From positions 1 to 64,000 of the forward strand of contig JAFXQA010000008.1 in NCBI GenBank assembly GCA_017527415.1: a DNA stretch of 64,000 bases. Direction: 5' to 3'. Positions 1 through 7,568 of this stretch are shown here, one piece after another. Position 1 is the stretch's first letter, and each line of letters begins with the position of its first letter. The DNA comes from Bacteroidales bacterium. Its GTDB lineage: Bacteria > Bacteroidota > Bacteroidia > Bacteroidales > UBA932. A program made the position numbers and the translations under genes. A model generated the notes under the pieces. That model was not told the origin of the DNA and did no database searches. It saw only the letters and a list, made by a program, of their open reading frames with translations.

Positions 1-852
1 ATACTTGTCCAGAAGTTCACGGACCTGATTGGAATAGTCCACATAGACAGTGGGATCGTACTCGTAGATGTGCCAGGCGAAGAAGTCCAGGGGGACATTA
101 CGGCGCTTCATCTCAGAGAGGAGCCTTTCATACCACACGGGGATCTTCCTGCCGCCGGGATCCGTGCCGGACATAGCGGGCCCGCCTATAAGCAGGTTCG
201 GGAAACAACCCTTCAGGTGCTTGACCGCTACCTCGAAGAAGTCGTAGAACTGCTCCGGGGAGCCAGCCCAGCAACGGGGATCCACCTTCCACTTGTCGTT
301 GTCCCACTCCAGGTTGGGCTCATTCCAGATCTCCCAGTACTTTATGTTGTAGTGGAAGCCGTCCGCCCAGCCCTCGTTGTAATGGCGGATGATGTGTTCG
401 CATATCTGCGCCCACTTCCTGTTATCCTTGGGAGGATAGATGTTATACTTCTTCAGCGGCTGGTTCTCGATACTCTGGCCAAGGCGGTAGAATACCTCGA
501 CGCCGGCGTCCTGGATACTCTTCACATACCTGTCGGTGAGCGTGAAGTCGTATGACTCCGGCTTGTTCGGGTTCTTGGAAAAGTCCGGAAAAATGACGTT
601 GATATCCACCACGTGTTCGCCGTATGCTCCTGCTCCTGCTGCATCGTGATTGCGGGAATAACTCACGTTGGCCGCCTTGAAATAGCCGGTCGTGCCGGTA
701 TACACCTGCTCGGAGTTGTTGATGCGCGGGCCGTTGTTCACGGCGTTCATGCGTTTGATAGGACCTATTTCATCGGCAGGAAATACAGTAACCTGTGCTG
801 TCAGTGCCACCGCAGTCATTAAAGACAAAAACAAAGAGGTGAGCATTCTCAT
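1..852 (-). CDS. GH39-like glycosidase (partial, runs off left edge)
   Basis: This is the first 284 codons of a secreted clan GH-A glycoside hydrolase; the C-terminus lies outside the window. It starts with a hydrophobic signal peptide (MRMLTSLFLSLMTAVALTAQ). The barrel includes RMNAVNNGP at about residues 34-42, typical of the first strand in GH39, and WEIWNEPN at 173-180, whose Glu178 is the expected acid/base. GH39 contains beta-xylosidases and alpha-L-iduronidases; the substrate here cannot be told. It is the last visible gene of the utilisation operon, 8 bases after the lyase/GH88 stop. A second ATG two codons in (846) is an alternative start. The clan assignment is firm, the GH39 assignment likely. 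Confidence 0.8.
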   Translation of the reverse strand, partial: MRMLTSLFLSLMTAVALTAQVTVFPADEIGPIKRMNAVNNGPRINNSEQVYTGTTGYFKAANVSYSRNHDAAGAGAYGEHVVDINVIFPDFSKNPNKPESYDFTLTDRYVKSIQDAGVEVFYRLGQSIENQPLKKYNIYPPKDNRKWAQICEHIIRHYNEGWADGFHYNIKYWEIWNEPNLEWDNDKWKVDPRCWAGSPEQFYDFFEVAVKHLKGCFPNLLIGGPAMSGTDPGGRKIPVWYERLLSEMKRRNVPLDFFAWHIYEYDPTVYVDYSNQVRELLDKY

Positions 853-860
853 ATTTCAAA

Positions 861-3800
861 TCACTTGTTTTTATATCTATTCAAAGCTTCCAGGAAATAA
901 TAATCCGCATAAATGAGCGGGGTGTCGATCTCGCTGCCGCCGGGGAGGTTTCCCACACTGTGCTTCAGCAGGAAACCAGCATTTTCTCCGGGCGCGGCCA
1001 GATATTGGGGAGAAGCAAGAGTGCAAATCTGCCTCTCTGCCATTGCGGAGCATTTCTTCGACAGTTTCCTGTCCTTCGAAAGGCCGCTCAGTTCTATGAA
1101 CGCCGAACACATGACTGCAGCGGCAGATGCATCCTTATATGTATTGGGAATCTCCGGATCATCGAAGTCCCAGTATGGGATTCCGTCTGCCGGGAGGCGC
1201 TCGAGAAGCATGTTCGCAATATTCTCGGCCTGATGCAGGAACTCGGCTTTCCGGGTTTCACGGTACATCATCGTGTAGCCATAAAGAGCCCAGGCCTGGC
1301 CGCGCGCCCAGGCACTTTCGTCGGCATATCCCTGGACGGTCATTTTACGAAGGACTCCACCCGTGGCCGGATCATAATCCAGCATATGATATGAGGAATA
1401 ATCCGGGCGGAAATGGTTTTTGATGGTGGTCTCAGCGTGTTTTACGGCAATGCAATCCAGAGAGTCACAGTGGAACAGCTTCGATGCATATTCCAGCAAC
1501 TCCAGGTTCATTATATTGTCTATGATGACAGGATATTCAGCCCCCTTCTCCCCTCTTGCCCAGCTGAGAGTCGCCCCCACAGCAGGGTTGAAACGGGATG
1601 AGAGCGCCGCAGCGCCGTTTTCTATGAGCGGAAGATATCTGGAATCCCCTGTGAACATGTAGGCATTTCCGTAACTGCAGTTCACCTGGAAGCCAAGATC
1701 GTGACTTTGAGGGAAGTCCAGAAGACAATCCAGAGCCAGAGTACGCCTCTCTGCCATAGACAGGATGTCAGGATCCGGAGACAGGCCATATAACTGCCAA
1801 AGCGCTCCGGGGAAGAAGCCACTGGTCCAGGAACCCACGCTGCAATCCTTCGGACTTCCGTCGGGATAGATGCCACGCGGCGTCATGTCGGGAGCGAGGC
1901 GTTCGTCCAGAAGCTGATACTGCGCCTTCGCCAGGCCGCTCACCCTTTCGGCAATGTCCGGGATGGTCTCTTTCTTCGAGGCATCTATCTTGATAACATA
2001 GCGACCTCGCTTATCCTGCCTTCTGGCCGTCAGGCTTATACGGTACAGGGCATCTCCCCAGCGGGAGCTGAACCCAAGACCGACAAGACTTTTCTCCTCT
2101 ATACTTGCGGTAAACAAGTCGGGATCATAACTCATCTGCATACCTCCCGGCAGGGCGATGGTGCCGTTGACTATGATTTCCGGCTTGTCTGCCACGAGGA
2201 AATGCAGCACATTGGGCGCGAGGGTCTCTTTCAACGAAAACCTGTGAGTGATTTTCAAGCCGCCCTTGCGGGAAAGACGGTATACCATATTCCAGGACTC
2301 CACCCCAGCGGAATCAGGATAGGCCCCGGCAATGTCGGTCGAAAAACGCCTCAACAACCTGCTTGCATGGCTGCCAGAGGCCTTGTACTCTCCGCCGAAA
2401 GGCTGCTCACAGCCATTGATGACGGGAAGATTATGCCATCCGCTCTGCACGAACCAGTTCTCGTAGCGGCGAGGGCCGAAGGTGTTCTTTTCGTATGTGC
2501 CTACGCCCGCGTCAACAAGTACGGGAACGCTGTCATGGAAGTAAATGCAGGTCCCGATGTCGTTATGATTATGACGCTCGCTGTTGTTCCCACCCTTTGC
2601 AGCGAGGAAGGCTTTCCCGGCACGGGCAAAGCACACTTCGGACTCGGAATAGTATACGAACGGTTGGGGTGCGACATCCGGCGAAGGCTGCGCCTTCATC
2701 TCACGGCACGCGGCCACTGCCTCGAGCCCCTGATAGAACAACACCCAATCCACATCCGTAGGATCATTGCCGAAACGATGCCATGCATTTACGGCAAAAT
2801 CCGTCATCAACTTGTTACCGGATGCTTTTCCATAACGGTATATCCAATAGGAGATAGGCCTTCTGGACGGAGTCCCGTCGGCAAAATTCACCTGCCAGCA
2901 GTCGCCGATGTCAGCATTGACGATATATTCTCCTATACGCTGGAGAAAAGGCTCATCCCAGAGGGATACGGCCCCGCCGGTGATGCGTTCAAGGTTCTCG
3001 AGGTAGTCAAGCAAATGGCCGACGGACTTATACCAATATGTGGTGCCTTCGTCGCAACAACCATCGGGGGGCAGCGAGTTCAGCCACAGGTCCACCGAAC
3101 GAATGGATTTCTCCACCGCTTTGGCAAGCGTTTCCCGGTCATCCTCCAGCAGCATAAAGCAGAGGAGGATGTTCTGGTTGCACCAGGGGTTCCAGTTATT
3201 GAGTTTCTTCCCCGGGACGGGCACAAAGCCCATCCAACGGAAGTCGTCTCTCTCCAGATAGGGATCCAAAGTCTTTTCTTTTATGGCGCATTTAAGCCTA
3301 AGGGAAAGACCTGAATTCAACTCGTCCAAATACGGTCCCAGGAAATAGTAAACCCAGGACAGCAATTGAGATATGTTTCCGGAATACAGTTCGATGATCT
3401 GCTCACTACGATCCGGTACGGGGCTCTTGCTTTTCTGGTACTTCGCCAGATGGGAAACAACCGCCCAAGAATACATACCACAGTACCATTCTACACCAGC
3501 GGCAATATCATTCATGTAACGTCCTTTCCCTTCAGCGAGCTCAGCTATGAAAAGATTTCTCAGAGCTCTCGCGTTGGCAAAATACTTATCTTCCATCAGA
3601 TGGCGGTCATCGTAACGGTCATAGGCAAGGTAGTCTTCTTCGGTTATGTCCTGCCACGTGTATCCGATGAATTCCATTCCATCGTCCGATAAGTCGTCCT
3701 GGTATTCCCCCAGAAAAGTTGCCCAACCATCCCTGTCTGAATAGGATGGATAATGCACCCATCCCTGGTGCATGACCAGGGATGAGGCAATATCAACATT

Positions 3801-3872
3801 CTGCGAAGCCCTTTGCAACGGGTTAAAGGCCGCCGCAAACGTTGCCAACGCAATCAGTAAAGATTTGAACAT
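861..3872 (-). CDS. heparinase II/III-like polysaccharide lyase fused to GH88 unsaturated uronyl hydrolase
   Basis: A 1003-residue exported protein with two catalytic parts. Residues about 30-630 resemble the alpha/alpha-toroid plus beta-sandwich lyases of the heparinase II/III group: NWNPWCNQN (226-234), DEGTTYWYKSVGHLLDY (274-290) and the signature RHNHNDIG (434-441) followed by PVLVDAGVGTY. Residues about 645-1003 match GH88: CSVGSWTSGFFPG, YGNAYMFTGD, the catalytic-Asp segment VIIDNIMNLELL (about 782-793), and ESAWARGQAWALYGYTMMY. The lyase would cut a uronic-acid polysaccharide by beta-elimination, and the GH88 part would remove the unsaturated uronic acid produced. Both functions in one chain is unusual compared with the separate enzymes normally seen. 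Its ATG overlaps the upstream small gene's stop (TGATG), so translation is probably coupled. Exact substrate and lyase family number are not determinable here. Confidence 0.85.
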   Translation of the reverse strand: MFKSLLIALATFAAAFNPLQRASQNVDIASSLVMHQGWVHYPSYSDRDGWATFLGEYQDDLSDDGMEFIGYTWQDITEEDYLAYDRYDDRHLMEDKYFANARALRNLFIAELAEGKGRYMNDIAAGVEWYCGMYSWAVVSHLAKYQKSKSPVPDRSEQIIELYSGNISQLLSWVYYFLGPYLDELNSGLSLRLKCAIKEKTLDPYLERDDFRWMGFVPVPGKKLNNWNPWCNQNILLCFMLLEDDRETLAKAVEKSIRSVDLWLNSLPPDGCCDEGTTYWYKSVGHLLDYLENLERITGGAVSLWDEPFLQRIGEYIVNADIGDCWQVNFADGTPSRRPISYWIYRYGKASGNKLMTDFAVNAWHRFGNDPTDVDWVLFYQGLEAVAACREMKAQPSPDVAPQPFVYYSESEVCFARAGKAFLAAKGGNNSERHNHNDIGTCIYFHDSVPVLVDAGVGTYEKNTFGPRRYENWFVQSGWHNLPVINGCEQPFGGEYKASGSHASRLLRRFSTDIAGAYPDSAGVESWNMVYRLSRKGGLKITHRFSLKETLAPNVLHFLVADKPEIIVNGTIALPGGMQMSYDPDLFTASIEEKSLVGLGFSSRWGDALYRISLTARRQDKRGRYVIKIDASKKETIPDIAERVSGLAKAQYQLLDERLAPDMTPRGIYPDGSPKDCSVGSWTSGFFPGALWQLYGLSPDPDILSMAERRTLALDCLLDFPQSHDLGFQVNCSYGNAYMFTGDSRYLPLIENGAAALSSRFNPAVGATLSWARGEKGAEYPVIIDNIMNLELLEYASKLFHCDSLDCIAVKHAETTIKNHFRPDYSSYHMLDYDPATGGVLRKMTVQGYADESAWARGQAWALYGYTMMYRETRKAEFLHQAENIANMLLERLPADGIPYWDFDDPEIPNTYKDASAAAVMCSAFIELSGLSKDRKLSKKCSAMAERQICTLASPQYLAAPGENAGFLLKHSVGNLPGGSEIDTPLIYADYYFLEALNRYKNK

Positions 3873-4006
3873 CAGATGGTTTCTTCGTCTTCCGTCAACA
3901 ATATTTCTGTCAGGTTATTCTGGTCGAAAGAACCACAGATAACTCCATGTTGGATAAAAGAAACAACACTGATGACAGGAGTTTTGTATTCTTTACTCAT
4001 GTCCAT
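3872..4006 (-). CDS. tiny conserved-type protein, 44 aa, Cys-Gly-Ser motif (pair member 2)
   Basis: A 44-codon gene lying between two large genes of the operon. It begins MDMSKEYKTPVISVV, has VICGS at residues 23-27, and ends in an acidic tail (LLTEDEETI). Its TGA shares one base with the ATG of the lyase/GH88 gene (TGATG) and its ATG is 4 bases after the previous small gene's stop, which is the best evidence that it is translated. It has no signal peptide or membrane segment. It resembles the neighbouring 43-residue protein and the pair at 55479-55797: a basic/aromatic start with a Pro, a hydrophobic stretch, a small Cys-x-Ser motif, and an acidic end. Function unknown. An in-frame ATG at 4000 is an alternative start. 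Confidence 0.65.
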   Translation of the reverse strand: MDMSKEYKTPVISVVSFIQHGVICGSFDQNNLTEILLTEDEETI

Positions 4007-4010
4007 TGAA

Positions 4011-4142
4011 TTAAATTAATTCTTCAGCATCAATAATGAATTCTTCCGTTGCATCTATTGCGTCGAAGCCCGGAGAACCACAAATAATACTGCCTATTTT
4101 CATAATTAAAACCTGACAGTTTGGTTCCATATATTTTTTCAT
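4011..4142 (-). CDS. tiny conserved-type protein, 43 aa, Cys-Gly-Ser motif (pair member 1)
   Basis: A 43-codon gene starting 11 bases after the stop of the GLUG-EEP lipoprotein gene. It reads MKKYMEPNCQVL at the start, IICGSPG at residues 18-24, and ends with an acidic-hydrophobic tail (EEFIIDAEELI). I chose the ATG at 4142 because it gives the MKK-Y-x-x-P start seen in such proteins; ATGs at 4130 and 4103 are in frame and would give 39 or 30 residues. The spacing and the matching CGS motif with the next small gene argue that both are real and were duplicated. No known domain; function not assigned. Confidence 0.6.
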   Translation of the reverse strand: MKKYMEPNCQVLIMKIGSIICGSPGFDAIDATEEFIIDAEELI

Positions 4143-4153
4143 AACAGGACTAT

Positions 4154-7100
4154 TTAAACAATAACTGCGATAATCGGATAATGGTCGGACAAGAATTTCT
4201 CGCCGTTGGAGGTATATCCGCCGTAATCGTGAACGGACTGTGTAAGTGTAAGATAATAGAGTGTTTTGACGGATTTGCTCACCCAGATGTGATCCACCTT
4301 ATTGCGGTCCTTGCTGCTATCGCCGAAAGCGTTGTATGTGTACAGGTCACGATTCTCGGTGCTGAGAACGGAAGTGGCCGAATAGCGGGTGTTATACATC
4401 TTGGTCTTGATGCTGCCGAAAGCGTCGTCATTGCTGTAAACGGTGTTGAAATCACCCATCAGAATGACCGGATAGCCGTTGGTATTCAAGGCTGAAATAC
4501 GGCTTTCGAGCAGCTCCATTGCATTAACCTGACCATCCGAACTAAGCGGAAGGTGAGCATTCACGAAAAAATAGTTCTTCTTGCTGTTCTTGTTGTAAAT
4601 ATTGGCGTATGTAACGGACCTGACATATCCGTCCCAGCTGTCACCGGCAGTGCTGTAATTGTCACGAAGCCAGAAACAGCCTGTCCCCGTGACGGTGAGG
4701 ATTGAACTGTCGTACAGGAACGGAGTATGGCAATCGTCAGTGCTTGCACGGTAGCCCGTGTAAGCACTGAGGTTATCTTTTAGATAGTCCCAGGGATGGT
4801 CTTCGGTAAGATGATCCCAATAGTCTAGATCCTTCACCTCCTGCAGGCCGATGATGGCCGGGTGCTCGCCGTTAATCATAGCGACAATGGCACCTTTGCG
4901 GTCACTCCAATGGCTACCCTCACGGATATTTAGACATGCTACTTTAGTATCCGGACAAGTTACATATATTGTGGTTGTACCCGTATTGGCATTTTGACCA
5001 CATTTGTACGTCTCAATATTAGCAGACGTAATTGCCGTCTGGGAAAGACCTCCCCTCTCAATGGTACCTGTCGCTTGAATGGGATTACCGCTTTCGCCGA
5101 AAACGATGGTCTTGCTGCTTCCATAAACTCTACCCACAACAACACCGACACGCACCTGATAGACAGAGGATATGGACCCGCTGAAGACACAAGGATCGCC
5201 GTCCCTGTTAGTCATGCTGGGATAACTGCCTGAATTGGCTCCGCCCCAGCGGCCCATAAGTCCCCCGATGGCATAATACCAATCCTTTCCGGCTGAACCC
5301 CAGTCGCTGTCGGCAAAAATAGTTGCAGCGCAAGTACAGCCCTTAATGGTGTAGTTATCAGCGCCACCGGCGACATAACCGACAAGACCGCCGACATCTC
5401 CCTTGCGGCCGTTCACAGAGATGGAACAATCGGAAGTAACATTATTCTTAATCTGCTTACCGCTCCAACCGAAGATACCGCCAACTGCCATCGTGCCTTT
5501 ACCGGTTACGGTAATGTCTCCTTCCATCTTGCAATAATAGGCATAACTGCCGGTATTGTAACCAGGATAAGCGCAGATGCCGCCAACCGCAGCACGCCAC
5601 TTATCATCGGCATCATACAGCCCGTAGTACTCCACTTCGATGTTTCCGGAATTCGTACACGAAGACATGCCCAAAACATCCCAGCCCATGCCGGAGATAC
5701 CTGCGACAGCAAGCAAATAATTCTTCTTCTTCATTTCACTCTCGGAGGGGTCACCTGTGATAAGCGATTCCGCCTTAATGAGAGCAAAGTTCTTGCATTT
5801 ATTGAAATCAGCCTGACCCATACCCAAAATGCCGGTTACGCAAACTGGTCCGGTGTTGCCGGTATCTGCAGCAAGTCCTGTGATATCAGTATGTTTGAGA
5901 TAAATGGTTCCGGCAGTCTCGTTTTCACACTGGTCGAACGAGGCCTTATAGGTCCCATTGTATGTAGATACGGCGGCAATACCAGCTAGATTGATACCCT
6001 TTGAATTACCGTCGCCGCCATAGGTGAAACTGACATTCGGATCACCATAAACAGCAAGCAAGGTTACAGGACCGCGGTTGACACAAGAATTGATACTAGA
6101 ATTGGCACTGGAGTTGTCAATAAGACCTATCAGACCACCAAGGGCGACCTGCTTGTGATTGTATCCAGTAGCGTCGTATTTGATTTCTCCACTATTGGTA
6201 CAACTCGTAAATGTAGATCCACTGGCTACCGCTACGAGACCGCCAAGAATAATCTGTTCAGTTTCGTTTGCCGTAGCTGTCAATGTAACATCGGCTTTGT
6301 TCCGAACTGAAGTGTATGTACCTCCATTATCAATCTTCACCAGCGGTGCGAATTCTTTGCTACCTGCAGTAAAGGTGCAACTCGCATCAATAATGAGATT
6401 CTGAATAGTTCCGGCATTGGTCGCGAACATTGGCACGCTGGAGGAAAGATTCTTTATAGAATGATTACCGCCATCAAGCGTTCCGCCAAAGCCGGAGGCG
6501 CTGGTGATGGTGTAGCCGGTCATGTCAAGGTCGGCCGTAATGGTGTAATCACCCGTATCACCTGAGTCTGTGCCGGCAAGGAATGCCGCAAACTCGCGGG
6601 GTGAGTCTATGCTGGTGTCATAACCGCCAATAACCGGAGTCCAGTTAGCGCTTGCCAGATCCAGATTGAGCGGCTTTAAGCCTGCACGTTTGTATTCGCG
6701 AGAAGATCCTGAAACATAGGTGTATTCGGCCTTGTTGGTGCGAATCTTGAATGTTCCGCTATAAGTACCGGGAGCTACCACGAAGTAGAACACGCCGCCG
6801 TTCGAGGAGTTCGTGCCGACGGTAATAGGGCTGGCCCCATTTCCTGTAACAACGACATCAGTTTCCGTATAGCCGCTGATGGCAGCAGGGAATGATGCAT
6901 TTGCAGTAGTGAGGTCATATGTAAAGGTACCTGCACATGCTACGCCAGCCTGGAAGGTCACGTTCTCGATGGTCTCACCCTGGTAAGAAGCGTTGCTGGA
7001 GTAAATGTTCAGTTTGACGACGGAACCCAAATTCAGGAAACGGATGGTACCAACTTCCTGATTGGTGTATTTGGGCACATCGCCCGTCAGTTCGAACGGA

Positions 7101-7546
7101 AGTGCTACCATAGGCATTGCATCCGCGCTGCCAGAAACCTGATTGCGAGGGATTTCAAGAGTCACTGCATCAGCTTCCTTACTATTGTTTGCACTGCTGT
7201 GCGGATAGTAAGCATAGACCATGTCACCGGCCGAAAGAGCCACTGAACTGCGGATGGTAATGTGCGGGATACCGCTGCCATCAATAGTTACAGGAGTGGA
7301 TTTGTTCAATGATGTCAGGGCATAAGAAGCTACCAGATCATCTGCATTCCAAGCCACGTGATCGGTGTCAAACGAGGTCTTGGTTTCGGGATTGCCCACC
7401 TTGAAGACATAGGAGAACTCTCCGTCAGTTTCCTCAGTCGAAGGAGTTATTTCTTCCTCCGGCACAAGGGGCTCCTCCTTCTGGGAGCAGGCCACGAAAC
7501 CTGCCGCAAGGAGAAGACAGCAAAAGAATTTGAATTTCACTTTCAT
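4154..7546 (-). CDS. lipoprotein: fimbrillin-like head, GLUG repeats, EEP phosphodiesterase domain
   Basis: A 1130-residue lipoprotein. I chose the ATG at 7546 because it opens the signal peptide MKVKFKFFCCLLLAAGFVAC with a lipobox Cys; upstream in-frame codons run into the preceding gene. Residues about 45-325 resemble a fimbrillin domain (ETKTSFDTDHVAWNADDLV). Residues about 340-855 are GLUG-type repeats of Gly-rich beta strands (GGTLDGGNHSIKNL, KGDVGGLVGYVAGG). Residues about 868-1130 are a complete endonuclease/exonuclease/phosphatase domain: LNIREG, GLQEV, VNAHLP, MGDFNT, KVDHIW and the terminal SDHYP. It probably sits on the cell surface and cleaves a phosphodiester. The repeat region is very similar to that of the next upstream gene, but both ends differ, so the two are mosaics. 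Substrate unknown. Confidence 0.8.
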   Translation of the reverse strand: MKVKFKFFCCLLLAAGFVACSQKEEPLVPEEEITPSTEETDGEFSYVFKVGNPETKTSFDTDHVAWNADDLVASYALTSLNKSTPVTIDGSGIPHITIRSSVALSAGDMVYAYYPHSSANNSKEADAVTLEIPRNQVSGSADAMPMVALPFELTGDVPKYTNQEVGTIRFLNLGSVVKLNIYSSNASYQGETIENVTFQAGVACAGTFTYDLTTANASFPAAISGYTETDVVVTGNGASPITVGTNSSNGGVFYFVVAPGTYSGTFKIRTNKAEYTYVSGSSREYKRAGLKPLNLDLASANWTPVIGGYDTSIDSPREFAAFLAGTDSGDTGDYTITADLDMTGYTITSASGFGGTLDGGNHSIKNLSSSVPMFATNAGTIQNLIIDASCTFTAGSKEFAPLVKIDNGGTYTSVRNKADVTLTATANETEQIILGGLVAVASGSTFTSCTNSGEIKYDATGYNHKQVALGGLIGLIDNSSANSSINSCVNRGPVTLLAVYGDPNVSFTYGGDGNSKGINLAGIAAVSTYNGTYKASFDQCENETAGTIYLKHTDITGLAADTGNTGPVCVTGILGMGQADFNKCKNFALIKAESLITGDPSESEMKKKNYLLAVAGISGMGWDVLGMSSCTNSGNIEVEYYGLYDADDKWRAAVGGICAYPGYNTGSYAYYCKMEGDITVTGKGTMAVGGIFGWSGKQIKNNVTSDCSISVNGRKGDVGGLVGYVAGGADNYTIKGCTCAATIFADSDWGSAGKDWYYAIGGLMGRWGGANSGSYPSMTNRDGDPCVFSGSISSVYQVRVGVVVGRVYGSSKTIVFGESGNPIQATGTIERGGLSQTAITSANIETYKCGQNANTGTTTIYVTCPDTKVACLNIREGSHWSDRKGAIVAMINGEHPAIIGLQEVKDLDYWDHLTEDHPWDYLKDNLSAYTGYRASTDDCHTPFLYDSSILTVTGTGCFWLRDNYSTAGDSWDGYVRSVTYANIYNKNSKKNYFFVNAHLPLSSDGQVNAMELLESRISALNTNGYPVILMGDFNTVYSNDDAFGSIKTKMYNTRYSATSVLSTENRDLYTYNAFGDSSKDRNKVDHIWVSKSVKTLYYLTLTQSVHDYGGYTSNGEKFLSDHYPIIAVIV

Positions 7547-7568
7547 AATAATATGATTTTGATGTAAT

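Noticed and set aside
2202..3314. A 370-codon plus-strand frame opposite the lyase/GH88 gene
   Set aside because: It is a shadow of a gene with clear motifs on the minus strand.
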